Source of the DNA: Eledone cirrhosa
Taxonomy: Eukaryota > Mollusca > Cephalopoda > Octopoda > Eledonidae
DNA length: 64,000 nucleotides
Direction of reading: 5' to 3'
Assembly (NCBI GenBank): GCA_964016885.1
Contig: OZ024743.1
Coordinates: 20,476,295-20,540,294 of the forward strand
Both the position numbers and the translations under genes were made by a program. Position 1 is the stretch's first letter. The number at the start of each line of letters is the position of its first letter. This document shows positions 35,750 through 46,559 of the stretch, piece after piece. The notes under the pieces are model-generated. The model was not told the DNA's origin, made no database searches, and worked only from the letters and a program-made list of their open reading frames with translations.

Positions 35750-38700
35750 CTTCCTCTATATCCTTTTCTCACTTCTACTCTATCATCCCTTTCTCTCCTC
35801 TGAAAGAAATCAGCTTTGTTCAGAGCTGAAAAAATATGGGTTCTGCCAGATTTAAAATGTCCAAGAAATGGTATGTCACTGCTGTGCCCCTACAATTCCA
35901 TGAGGAGTTATGGGTTCATACATACAAATATATTAGATTTAAAATTGCAACAACAATGAAAAGGAAAATAAAAAAGTAACTAATGCTTATCTTATCTTTA
36001 GAGAGGTTATATTTTAACTAATGCTGGCACAAAATTTTGAATTGAGTTTTAAAATGCAAGTCAACAAGGATATTATTATGTGCATTTGAACAGTGTAGTC
36101 TACATTATTGTAATGTACAGTCTACTAAACAACCATCTGACCTGATTACTAAATGAAAACACAACCTAACGACCTAATCTTATAAAAAGATGATAAAAAA
36201 TAACAAAATTAGTATATTTATGCTAGTTTAAATACTGCAGGTAGACCACACATCACCCAATAGTCTGTATGCTGTAGTAGCACCTAGTCAACTTAAATTG
36301 TTCATTGGATCATACTCAACTTTAGTTGTTTTAGCATTAATCAGGTCAGAAATAAATATTCCTTTGGAAAGAAGGCTAATTAATCCAATTTAAGTTTTTA
36401 AGTATCTATTTTATAATTAGGAAAACATTTATAAGTAGAATTAAGTACTTTATTTATAAAAACAATCAAATACCTGCTGTCTGAAATGTTGCCGTCGCCT
36501 TCACAAATAAAAAACATTGCTTTTAATACTATTAGTCTTAAATTATATTCAAAATACATTTTATCTCCTAATTTGTATTTCTTTTTTATATTAATCCATA
36601 TTTTTTGGTGCACATATGCTTTAAGCTTTCTAATAGTGTATAATTTCATGAGTAATATACCCAATGCTTTCTTTTCCCTTTCAAGAATTGAAGAATACAA
36701 ATTTGACTTTTTTGAATGCTACTATTTATCTAGTATGTTTACAATTTCTTAGCAACCTTTAAACATATAATCTAAGGTAAAATTTAATGGTATTTATAAT
36801 TTTGTGTTTTGATACTCTGGAAGAATATTTAGATATCAATTGATCATTCTAATATAACTTGGTCTTTTTTCCATGTGGAATTATATTGGCAAATTATATA
36901 GTCCCAAAGTTAGTATGTAGCAGATCGAAAATAGTGTGGGGTTATGTTATCTGCATTTATCAACAAGCATTATTTTCACTAATGAAAATCTGTAAAAATA
37001 CCATGCTTGTGCAGGTTATGCCAGTATTCTCAAAAGAACTGCAATAACTGTAAATTATTTAAGGAGCTTAAGAAGTTTGTGTAGATTTAATCACTGGTGC
37101 TGCAATTATTGGAATATGGTAAAGCTTTCTTTATTCAGTTTCTTGAAACTGATTAGATTTAAAAGTATTAAGTTAACATCTAAATATTTCAATATATTTA
37201 TTTTTGTGGTAAACTGGTTCTATAAGATTGCAAATAAGACTGTTCTAAATAAATAAATTTCAATATAGTTTATTTTAGAATTTGAAAACAATATATTTGA
37301 AGGTTGTGTTTCATATATCAAGTTATTAAGTGAGTACAGTACAATTATTTTGACATGGAACTTTGAAATTGTTATGATTCCTCTTGTGAATTACATAAGG
37401 AACTTTGTATTGTTTAACTGAGAAAGTTTTGAAATTAGACTTTATTTCTAAGCTGAAAACTAAATATCAAAAAGAATGTCTACTCTTTTTGTTGCTCTAG
37501 TGTAATATTTTAGCATGTCACTTGTTCCCTTCAGTGATTTTAATGGTTTTCTATTCGTCTCTTGATTCATTTTTCTGGAGTGGAGTTCACATGGTCTAAC
37601 TATGAATAAGTCATGGCCTTATTAGTTCAAATCAAGATTTACTTAATTTATTCAATAGATCGGTATTCAGTCCTATCAGATGGGATTTAGAAACCAAAAC
37701 TATTAATGAATTAATAAATTTAGAAGAACTAATCAAAGAAGGTCTTTAGTTTGATAGTATTATGGAATGAAGACAATTAACATACCATGATTATGATGCC
37801 AAACATTAAATCATGAACCATTCTTCAATTGATAATTTTAAATTTGCCATTTCATCTTATACACTATGCTTTGATTCTGTTTAGCACAAGGCCATGTGGA
37901 GCTATGATCAGAGGCATTCCTGATATCATCACTTCATCATTTTTCAAGCATTTTGCATTTACAATACTCTATATATATGATTGCATTTTTGTGGTGAAGG
38001 CTTTATGTTATATAATTATCTCATATAATATCGAATCTACAAGATTTTGATGCTATTTATGTTGAAAACAAAACCTTAACAAAAGTACAAGCAGCCTGTT
38101 AAGGCTGGTTTGAACAGGAAAAGGTGAGAGAATTCTGGCCAGATACGGCTGGTTTAAATGGTAAAGAAAAAAACAAAGCAGTAGGGTGTAATAGGAGGAG
38201 GGTTTAGCTATTTGGAGTAAATCGGCTGATTGTAAGGTTCCCTTCGTTCATTTGATGTTTATTTAATGTTAAAGGTTATATCAACATTGATTTTGAAACA
38301 TTATCTCTATTATTCATTATCTGCATTAATGAGAAATGGTGCAACATGTTCACAAACTATCTGTCTTTGGCCATTAGAATTTTCTCTACTACACAACTTT
38401 ATCTAATCTGTAAATTTTCTGAATGAGCAATTAAATACAACTAAATAAATGTTAGGTTTAAAGATCTGCATGTTGATAAGTAATTTCATTTAAAATGCAT
38501 CACAGCTCTGAAACCTTTCTTGAAATTCATGAATAATTCAACTGTTGTTATTGACAACAGAGTAATTTTGTTATATTGATTAATCTTTTCTGATTTTTAT
38601 ATTGTTGTCAATGATATTCTATTGGATGTTTCTGTAGAATTACTAGTTTTGCTTTGAAATGTTTAGAATGGTTTCATTGTTGTTGAAAAGAAAAAATATA

Positions 38701-39165
38701 TATCAGAGAAGATAATATTTATAATTCATTGAAGTATAGAACATGCCAAAAATCTGTTGTTTCTGCTTTGTGATATATATTGCTGCATAGGTACTATGTT
38801 ATTTTCATGTGTAGTTTTCAATCTGCTCGCCATGCATTTAAACACAAGTAACCTTTCTGATATTCATTTTGCTTTTCAAAATGAAATGCTCAGTAACAGT
38901 ATTTACTTATTGGTTTTAGCAATTTGACTGTGACCATGCTAGGATATTATCATAATACTTGAAATGCTCATAAAGGTCAAAACTCATTAAGGTCACAATT
39001 TGTATTGAATTCTTAAAGCTAAATGAAATAAAAATTGATATCAATATCCTCTGATAAATCTTTCAAAGCTATCTTGCATATCTCTATATATTTCTCAATA
39101 TCTGGTTAACTCTTGACTTCTATTAATATTACAATTTATCGAAGGATTTATTTTTATCATTAGTA
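35750..39165. other. AT-rich stretch without recognisable genes
   Basis: 38090-38230 ('ctggccagatacggctgg') looks repeat-like but I cannot name it. Opposing frames at 36398-36752 overlap each other and look like chance. Confidence 0.5.
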
Positions 39166-39169
39166 AGAA

Positions 39170-39362
39170 GGGCGGTGCATAGGTAGTGCCAGTAGTGCAT
39201 CAGACAACATGCTTTGCAGCATAGGGTTATGACTTTTTACATTCTGAGTTCAAATCCTGCTGAGGTTAGCTTTGCCTTTCAGCCTTATATGTTCAAGCAC
39301 CAGTAATGCACTAGGGTAAATTTAGTCGACTTTCCCCTCCCCAAAGTTGTTACTAAGAAGGA
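39170..39362 (+). mobile_element. SINE-B, moderately diverged
   Basis: The head has 'gtgccagtagtgcatcagac' and 'catgctttgcagcataggg', with B box 'gagttcaaatcc'. Part of the 'ggtcgataaaataaag' body is deleted. The tail retains 'tagtcgactttcccctcccc'. Confidence 0.85.
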
Positions 39363-39417
39363 TAATCCAAATACAAATTGTAGATTTACATAGACTGGTG
39401 AAACTGATGCAGTATAT

Positions 39418-39671
39418 GTTTAACTTCTTTGACACCAAACTGCTTGAAACTGTCCTTAGTTCTATGATACAAAACTGTTTGCTTTAAACTATATATATTT
39501 ATTCAAAAACCTTCTAACATAATTTTATATAAGAACTGATATTAAGTTCCAAACTCTTGCTTAATATTGAGAAAGTTATATTACTAAATCTCTCCAAAGT
39601 CTTCGTCATTTTCAAATGATTTGAAACTAGGCAGTGTCTTTCATTAGAAATATGGTAATGAAAGTGTTAAC
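39418..39671 (-). mobile_element. MITE-D copy 5, most complete
   Basis: 254 bp with both ends preserved. One end reads 'gtttaacttctttgacacca' and the other, on the opposite strand, 'gttaacactttcattaccat'. Both place TTAA at the boundary, followed by a C/T-rich inverted-repeat start. Internal blocks match the plus-strand copies in reverse. Confidence 0.8.
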
Positions 39672-39674
39672 TTG

Positions 39675-40350
39675 AATTTTTATAGATCATTGTTAGTAAG
39701 GAAAACGTAGATAAGGAATGGTGAGTTTCAGAGTGTTGTAGTTCGAATGATGATAAGTGTTTAATAAATGGGTAGGGATAGTTGAGATTTTGTAAAAATG
39801 AGAAAATGAATTAGCTTGTCTATGCAGATTGTACACGGCTTGCAAGAGAAACAGGAACTATTGTAGTAGTTGGAGGAAAGACAGAGAAAAGATAGGCAGG
39901 CTAATGTTTGTCCCATTATTTGTGAATTATTAATTTACTATCAATTCAATGGCTTTTTTGGCTGGCTTTTCTGGATGTGTTTTACCATTATTTTATTTTT
40001 TACTTTTGTTGCTTTGTCTAGTACCTACTTTGTTGTAGTTGTGAGAAATATATAACTAATACTTCAATGTTGATTGGTCATGTTTTTGTAGAAAGTCAGC
40101 ACCTGTTCAGAGCTTATGTATTTTATTTAAAATTCATGAATCCTTATAATGATTAATTTTGATATTCATGTGAATGTTAGAGATGTGTGTAAACAGTTTC
40201 AGTAGCTAAACATGGATCAATCAAATTCTATTAGAACTAACAAATCCTATAACATTACTTTTATTTTACCACCTCCTTCGTGTTAGAAACATCTATACTG
40301 ATGTTCCATAATATCATATTAAGTAATATAGTGTAATATATATTTATATA
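39675..40350. other. stretch without recognisable genes
   Basis: Nothing recognised. Confidence 0.5.
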
Positions 40351-40351
40351 T

Positions 40352-40500
40352 ATAAATCATCATCATCATCACATGAATTTTTCCTCTCTCACATGGTTTG
40401 GATGGGTCCTTTTGAGCACAGCATCTTTCAAGTCGCTGCGTTCTTTCGTCTTCTCCTCTGTAAGTCTCAGCAATTAAAGATCAGCTCACACCACCTCTGA
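40352..40500 (-). mobile_element. tail E, second copy
   Basis: (ATC)n, then 'tggtttggatgggtcctttt' and 'aaagatcagctcacaccacc'. The last block is shared with 35.1 kb and, in reverse, with 60.0 kb. Confidence 0.5.
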
Positions 40501-40503
40501 ATG

Positions 40504-40538
<35 letters not shown>

Positions 40539-41015
40539 TATTACACTCACACAAAAGCATGCTCACACACATACTTGTGCATTTTGTTGCCCAGTGGGTA
40601 GCTGGCAAGGAGGAGAAATGCTTATGTTTGTTCATTCCACGTTTCGTTTTTTTCTGATTTGCAACTTTACTACGTATTACTAATGCAACATTACTCATTC
40701 CTTCTTTGGTTAACTAACTGTATATTTACCTGTGTGACAACTCGCCTGTTTCCAGTCATAAGACTTTTTATTATTTGTTTACATACTTAATTTACTGCTG
40801 CAGTTGAAAGCCATTCCATTGTACCCCTCTGTTTCTATTTTGCTATGTTATTTCATAAGCACCTATCCAGTGGCTTGTTTAAGTTATCATTCAATCTAAG
40901 CTCAATATTTTGCAATCTCATGCATTTGTATAGGATTCTATTGCCTGTGAATAGCTGGCAAAAGGCAAGAATGCTTTTGTTCATTCTTACCACACATATC
41001 ATTTTTTTTTTCAAC

Positions 41016-41016
<1 letters not shown>

Positions 41017-41075
<59 letters not shown>

Positions 41076-41125
41076 TGCGTGTGTGTGTGTGTGTGTTTAT
41101 ATATATATATACATATATATATATT
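41017..41125 (+). repeat. (GT)n then (AT)n microsatellite
   Basis: About 70 bp of nearly pure GT with two GC interruptions, then an AT run. Confidence 0.97.
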
Positions 41126-41129
41126 ATAA

Positions 41130-41332
41130 AATAACAGGAGGCTGGACTGGTGTACATCCTTGGAAGGTTTATTATACTATGATCACTTCAATAACCGGGT
41201 TCAGTATGAATCCGGTGATATCATCAGGTATTCGAAATATAACAAAGGAATATAACATAAAATCCATGGGGCTGAAAATCAGAGATAAGAGGACGACCGA
41301 CTATTTGGCAGCTTCTACCTCAGCCAGTCGCC

Positions 41333-41338
<6 letters not shown>
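41130..41338 (-). mobile_element. probable Penelope-like element terminal fragment with a strong hairpin
   Basis: On the minus strand CTGATGA (about 41230-41224) is followed by ATCAC, an ACCGG...CCGGT stem, and GTGAT. These form an imperfect hairpin about 40 nt long. The upstream 'ttatatttcgaatac' and downstream 'aaaccttccaaggatg' look like element DNA. The hammerhead core after stem II reads GAAG rather than GAAA, so this is at best a decayed ribozyme. It is bounded by AT arrays on both sides. Confidence 0.45.

Positions 41339-41388
<50 letters not shown>
41339..41388. repeat. (AT)n microsatellite
   Basis: Pure TA run of about 45 bp. Confidence 0.97.
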
Positions 41389-41393
<5 letters not shown>

Positions 41394-41576
41394 GGATACT
41401 ATTTATGGTTATGTATATATTAAACTTTTTTATAGTTATGTACATTTTAAACCTTAAACAGTGAAGGTCAGTAATTTATTACTACCTTATTACCAGTAAG
41501 ATAAATAGCTCAACATCAGTTGTTCTACAGAGCAGTTATATAGAATTCACAAGAATCAAAGCTATGTTCAAAGCAT

Positions 41577-41628
41577 TTATTCACTTGCAATTGTTTCATC
41601 CAAACCTAGGCTTGGAGTCTTCGGAGCA
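41577..41628 (-). ncRNA. hammerhead-like motif, left arm of the foldback
   Basis: On the minus strand CCGAAGA (41624-41618) stands where CUGANGA is expected, with one mismatch at U4. It is followed by an 8-bp stem II with a TA loop, then T and GAAA, then ACAATTGC. Stem III is nearly palindromic. Stem I is short (about 4 pairs including wobbles). Confidence 0.45.
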
Positions 41629-41683
41629 TTTTTCAATGTTTGCACATATAATTGACCTCCTTTCCGACTCAAGAGACATACAG

Positions 41684-41719
<36 letters not shown>

Positions 41720-42386
41720 ATGTACAGTGGAGTGACATATATTACACTATACTATTTTTATACAGCAATTCAAATTCAAGAACAAAATCAAAATTAAAAT
41801 TAAAATACATTCGGCAGATAACACAGATAATGCAGGAGGATAGTTTGATAGTCAGATCTAGTAGGTAGTGTATGCATTAGTTACACATGGAGCATGCAAG
41901 TGTGTCTCATTTTTATACGATTATTGTGTGGCAGGGTGTTAAATGTAATGCAAGCACTTTAAGCGGGTAAGCAAGAATATTATGGTGGTTGTAGTGATAG
42001 GGTATTTTTAAAAATACTAAAAATACCCTACCATAATACTCTTGCTTACCCGCTTAAAGTGCTTGCATTACATGTAACACCTTGCCACACAATAATCATA
42101 TAAAAATGAGACACACTTGCATGCTCCATGTGTAACTAACGCATACACTACCTACTAGATCTGACTATCAAACTATCCTCCTGCATTATCTGTGTTATCT
42201 GCCGAATGTATTTTAATTTCGATTTTTATTTTAATTTTGATTTTTATTTTGTTCTTGAATTTGAATTGCTGTACAAAAATAGTATAGTGTAATATATGTC
42301 ACTCCACTGTACATCAATATATATATATGTATCTGTATGTCTCTTGCGTCGGAAAGGAGGTCAATTATATGTGCAAACATTGAAAA

Positions 42387-42438
42387 ATGCTCCGAAGACT
42401 CCAAGCCTAGGTTTGGATGAACAATTGTAAGTGAATAA
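42387..42438 (+). ncRNA. hammerhead-like motif, right arm of the foldback
   Basis: Mirror copy of the left-arm motif. CCGAAGA lies at 42392-42398. Stem II pairs 42400-42407 with 42410-42417 (one G-U pair). GAA lies at 42419-42421, where one A is missing relative to the left arm. Then CAATTGT and 'aagtgaataaa' follow. Confidence 0.42.
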
Positions 42439-43109
42439 ATGCTTTGAACATAGCTTTGATTCTTGTGAATTCTCTCTCTTTATATATATATATTTATATA
42501 TATATATATTTATTTATATATAAGATCAAAAGATGGTTTAACTAGCTAATTTCTTTGATGTATCTCTTAATCTTGATGTATCTCTTACCCTTACCATAAA
42601 AACAATGAGAACCTAAATTATGTTAATTTTAGATCTAACCACCCCACTAATATTAAGAATGCTATAGTTAGTAATATTGGAAAAAGAATATCTAATCTAT
42701 CTTCTAATAAAAATATCTTTGATGCTAACGCCAATTACTATAATAACGCGCTTTCTAAAGCCGATTATTCTGATAAAATCAAATATAGTAAAGAAACAAA
42801 TTCTAGAAGATCTTACAGTAGAATAATTAATCATGATCATTCCAATAACTTTAATAAAAGACCTAGATACAAAAACATAATCTAGTATAATGCTCCTTTC
42901 TCCATCTCTATTAATAATAATATTCCTAAATTATTCTTTAGTGCCTTAAATAAATGCTTCCCTCCCTCACATATCTATAGTAAAATATTTAACAAACACA
43001 CTATAACATTTTCCTATTCGACATCCTCCAACATTTCCAACATTATCTCTAAACACAACAATAAAATACTAAATACTAAATCTCTTCCTTCCAACACTGA
43101 ATATCATAA

Positions 43110-43207
43110 TAATAGTAATTGTTTCTACTTTAGGCACAAGGCCAGCAATTATCCAGTGCATTACTGGTACTTTATTTTATCGACCCCGTAAGGATGAAAG
43201 GCAAATC
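43110..43207 (-). mobile_element. SINE-B 3' fragment inserted in the Penelope-like element
   Basis: Contains 'gtttctactttaggcacaag', 'cattactggtactttatttt' and 'cgaccccgtaaggatgaaag', the tail half of SINE-B on the minus strand. The tRNA-like head is absent. It breaks the linker between RT and endonuclease. Confidence 0.88.
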
Positions 43208-43342
43208 CCGACGTCATTGTAAACGCCAGGCTAATTTCTGCAAACCCAAATACAACGTCAAACACAACTTTGCTAAATGTTCTTAATCCCATTCTAAATC
43301 AAGAAACTATTATTCCTATCGCAAATAACTTCTCCAAATCCA

Positions 43343-43825
43343 ATTCCTTCTATAGATAACACTAGGTCACTCGTTAATAATCCCTCTAATCGCAATTGCA
43401 ATTGCCCTGTTAAAAATAAATGTCCTCTCAACAACCATTGTCTTGATAAAAACTTAATCTACGAATGTAAAGTTATAACTGACACCAATTCCTTCACCTA
43501 TTTTGGCTCCACTTCCACCTCCTTTAAAGCTCGTCTTTATAATCATCATTCGTCTTTTAAATACCAACTTAAAAGAACCAACACGGCTCTCTCAGAACTC
43601 ATATGGTCCTTGAAAGACAAAAATATTAAATATAACATCTCTTGGAAAAAAGTTTCTTCTGCTTCTCCATACTTGAACAGTTCTCTATCCAAGACTTGCA
43701 ATCTCTGTCTAAATGAAAAATTTACCATTATATCTAATTTAGATTCTATAATAAATAGACGCACTGACTTGTTTTCTCTCTGCTTGCATAAATTCCACAG
43801 AACATTCCATAAAGTATACAGCTAA
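43343..43825 (+). pseudogene. GIY-YIG endonuclease domain of the Penelope-like element
   Basis: One frame stays open for about 160 codons up to the stop at 43823-43825. It begins with the Cys cluster typical of these elements (CxC, then two more Cys at 6-residue steps, about 43396-43440). Next comes 'ECKVIT' and the 'YFGSTSTSFKARLYNH' block (about 43499-43545), equivalent to the YIG half with its Arg and His. 'ELIWSLKDKNIKYNISW' follows (about 43596-43645), then a CxxC pair (about 43699-43708). In the usual 'Y-I-G' the Ile is replaced by Phe. Only the domain is intact; no start is defined because the frame is the end of a longer broken polyprotein. Confidence 0.82.
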
Positions 43826-43829
43826 TATC

Positions 43830-44140
43830 CAATACTTTATCAATTTAGAATCCTTTTCTCAAAGGCACATATATAAATATATACTTCTTTAAAAATATAC
43901 CCATCTTTCTACCTTATTTCAAAGTTATTTATTATACATTATATAATACTTGTTACTCATTCTATATCAGTCCTATTTATCACTTCCCTTTCTTCCTTTT
44001 CCTTTTCTTTTCTTTTTCTTTTAATTTCTAACCCCTAATCTGTACCTTTTCTCACTGTGCCTAACATAGAAACAATTATTACACAATACAATATATTCTT
44101 ACCTTATATCACCTTGAAAAAATCCTTCGTAAACATACAC
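43830..44140 (+). other. pyrimidine-rich 3' flank of the Penelope-like element
   Basis: T/C-rich sequence with 'ttccttttcttttctttttc' and no frame, lying between the endonuclease stop and the next LINE. Probably the element's 3' untranslated end. Confidence 0.45.
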
Positions 44141-44141
44141 A

Positions 44142-45580
44142 TGTGAAAGCGGTACAAGCCATGTATAGGGGAGCAGTCAGCAAAGTTAGGATTAGCAATG
44201 AGTAATGCGAGGAATTTAGCATACAGGTTGGGGTCCACCAGGGCTCTGTTCTTAGCCCCTCCTGTTCATCATAGTCCTGCAGGCAATAACGGAGGAGTTT
44301 AAGACCGGATGCCCATGGGAACTCCTGTATGCTGATGACCTCGCACTCATAGCTGAATCTATGGTAGAACTAGAGAATAAATTCCAAACTTGGAAGCAGG
44401 GACTAGAAAGAAAGTGTCTCAAAGTCAACATGACAAAGACTAAGGTCCTTATAAGTAGATGAGAAAACAGAACCCAGATCCCCTCAGGGAAATGGCCTTG
44501 CTCAGTATGTAGGAAAGGTGTAGGTAGGAACTCCATTCTCTGCCCCAAATGCAAACAATGGGTACACAAGAGATGTAGCGGGATCTCAGGAAGCTTAATT
44601 AAGAATGTAGGCTTCACATGCAGCAGTTGTGCTGGGACAGCAAGCAGCAGACAGCCTCAGGAAACAAGTACCACCAATCTCTGGGAGGGCTCTGTAGAAA
44701 CAGTAGACAGCTTCTGCTACCTAGGTGACTGAATTAGCAGCGGAGGTGGGTGTTCAGAAAGTACAATAACTAGGGTAAGAACGGGATGGAAGAAGTTCAG
44801 GGAACTACTACCACTGCTAGCTGCAAAAGGCTTCTCCCTCAGAATGAAAGGCAGACTGTATGATGCGTGTATCCGAACAGCAATGTTGCATGGTAGTGAG
44901 ACCTGGGCGCTGAAGGTGGAAGTCTTACGTAGATTAGAGAGAAACGAAGCCTGCATGCTCCGATGGATGTGTAACAGTAATATACGTGAACGACAAAGCA
45001 TAAATGAATTTAGAGAGAGACTGAGCATAAGAGGAATCAAATGCTGTGTGCAGAAGAGGCGGTTGCGCTGGTATGGACATGTGATGCGTATGAAGGATGA
45101 CAGCTGCATAAAAAGGTGCAGAGCACTAGAAGTCGATGGAAACCGCGGAGTGATAAAAGTGGGATGAGGTGATAAAAGCCGACCTTACCCAATTACACCT
45201 CTCAAAGGCAATGACACACAACCGTGACCTCTGGCGTCACACAGTAATACAGAGTTCCCGACCTCCCATGGGTACAAGCTGAAGCATATAGACAATATGC
45301 CCCCCCCCACACCTCCCACCGCAAGGTGGTCGTGGAGGTGCCACGGCAAAAAAGCACCCAGCCCACACTGTAAGGTGGACGTGTAGGCGCCACAAAAAAG
45401 CACCCAGCACTCACTGTAAATGAGGTTGATGTTAGGAAGGGCATCCAGCTGTAGAAATCAAGCCAAATCAGTTCCTGTATGAGCAAGGCATGGTCAGCCG
45501 ACCAGACACTGCACACAACAGGACAACCCGTCTAACCCATGCTAGCGTGGAACGGACGTAAAATGGTGATGATGATGATA
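44142..45580 (+). mobile_element. LINE-A, 5'-truncated copy with its 3' tail
   Basis: Near-identical by eye to the copy at 53.1-54.9 kb but in the opposite orientation. It begins at 'VKAVQAMYRGAVSKVRISN' (about 44142). It carries the 'VQVGVHQGSVLSP' block (about 44225), the YADD box (about 44327), the C4HC3 finger (about 44500-44635), 'FCYLGD' (about 44713) and 'RRLRWYGHVMRMK' (about 45058). It ends in the 'acccatgctagcgtgg' tail and (GAT)n. Point stops (for example a TGA where the other copy has CGA, about 44461) and small indels break the frame. Confidence 0.93.
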
Positions 45581-45590
45581 TATATCATTT

Positions 45591-45924
45591 TCATCATTTC
45601 ATTTTACGTCCGCTTTTCCCTGCTTGCAAGGGTGGGACGGGAACTGATTCTGGCTTGATTTCTACAGCTGGATGCCCATCCTAACACTAACCTCATTTAT
45701 AGTGAGTGCTGGGTGCTTTTTTCCGTGGCGCCTACACGTCCACTTTGCAGTGAAATGATAGGGACCCCAGTCCCTATCATCTCATTTCTACAGCTGAGTA
45801 AACTGGAGCAATGTGAAATAAAGTGTCTTGCTCAAGGAAACAACACATCACCCGGTCTGAGAATTGAACTCACAAACTTTCGATTGCATGGCCAAATGCT
45901 CTAACCACTAAGCCATGTGGCTCC
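45591..45924 (-). mobile_element. SINE-A, full length
   Basis: On the minus strand it starts 'ggagccacatggcttagtgg' (A box) with the B box 'gagttcaattctc' about 45 bp later. It shares the middle and the LINE-A-like tail with the copy at 17.5 kb. It lacks one of the two repeated 'gtggacgtgtagg' blocks and ends against the (GAT)n of the LINE on its left. Confidence 0.92.
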
Positions 45925-45949
45925 ATATATATATATTAGCGGGAATCGT

Positions 45950-46385
45950 TTTCTGCTCAGGAATTAACGAAAATCAATGTCCGATATGTGTGGCAAGCGC
46001 TCGATGAATCAGAGCTACAACATACGTTAAGGGCCAAACACACTGAGATGATGGTTAAACATATCATCCGCACAGCCAAAACAAAACGACCAAGTAATTC
46101 GGGTCAAACAATAAAAATATGTGTTGATACTTTCCCGGACTCTGGACTGATGGTAAAATCCAGTATTGGTTTCTGCGACTCCAAAATCAGGTACTGTCCG
46201 CCTACATAAAGAATGTTGCGCTTCTGGTGAGATGATGAACAAGGAAGTCGTGTTATCAACGGGTTTTGCTCCAAGATGCTATAAATAGTGTGGCTATTAC
46301 TGACCCCTCGTGGGATTCAGCAAGGGAGGTAACACCTCTATTAAGCGAATGATTCAGTTGTGTATTATTGCGAGAATGCAAAATA
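45950..46385. other. unassigned higher-GC block
   Basis: About 430 bp with a composition unlike its AT-rich surroundings, between AT runs. Two opposing frames (about 70 codons each) overlap here. I recognise no domain. It may be part of an unidentified transposable element. Confidence 0.4.
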
Positions 46386-46391
46386 TCACAA

Positions 46392-46397
<6 letters not shown>

Positions 46398-46438
<41 letters not shown>

Positions 46439-46463
46439 ATATATATATATATATATATATTTA
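46398..46463. repeat. (AT)n microsatellite
   Basis: TA run with a single CTC interruption. Confidence 0.95.
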
Positions 46464-46559
46464 TTAGAAAGAGAGGTTTTTTTTACAAATTGAAAAATAA
46501 CCGAGGTGTCCTACACGAGTGAAAGTATAAAGAAAAAGAGATGAAATCGAAAATGCAAC

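Larger units (their letters stand above)
41543..42472. mobile_element. 930-bp foldback (near-perfect palindrome)
   Basis: The two arms, about 460 bp each, run from 'gaattcacaagaatc' at 41543 to the mirror copy ending at 42472, and meet near 42008 with almost no spacer. Differences are few: a 12-bp stretch (about 41988-41999) present only in the left arm, a shorter AT run in the right arm and scattered substitutions. Each arm contains a hammerhead-like fold, described separately. It has no coding frame. It may be a foldback transposon, an inverted pair of element ends, or an assembly fold-back. The arm differences argue against a simple read artefact. Confidence 0.9.
42545..43828 (+). mobile_element. 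Penelope-like element (RT thumb and GIY-YIG), interrupted
   Basis: The plus strand encodes the C-terminal part of a Penelope-like retroelement, which pairs a telomerase-like reverse transcriptase with a GIY-YIG endonuclease. Visible pieces in order: 'FFDVSLNL' (about 42560); after a frameshift 'NNENLNYVNFRSNHP', 'GKRISNLSSNKNIFDA' and 'YYNNALSKADYS' (about 42605-42780); 'FSISINNNIPKLFF' and 'KCFPPSHIYSKIFNK' (about 42900-43000); then the endonuclease. These match the RT thumb and linker of the family. At least one stop (about 42880) and frameshifts disable it, and a SINE-B fragment sits in the linker. The catalytic RT palm is missing. A pyrimidine-rich 3' region extends to about 44140. Confidence 0.85.
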
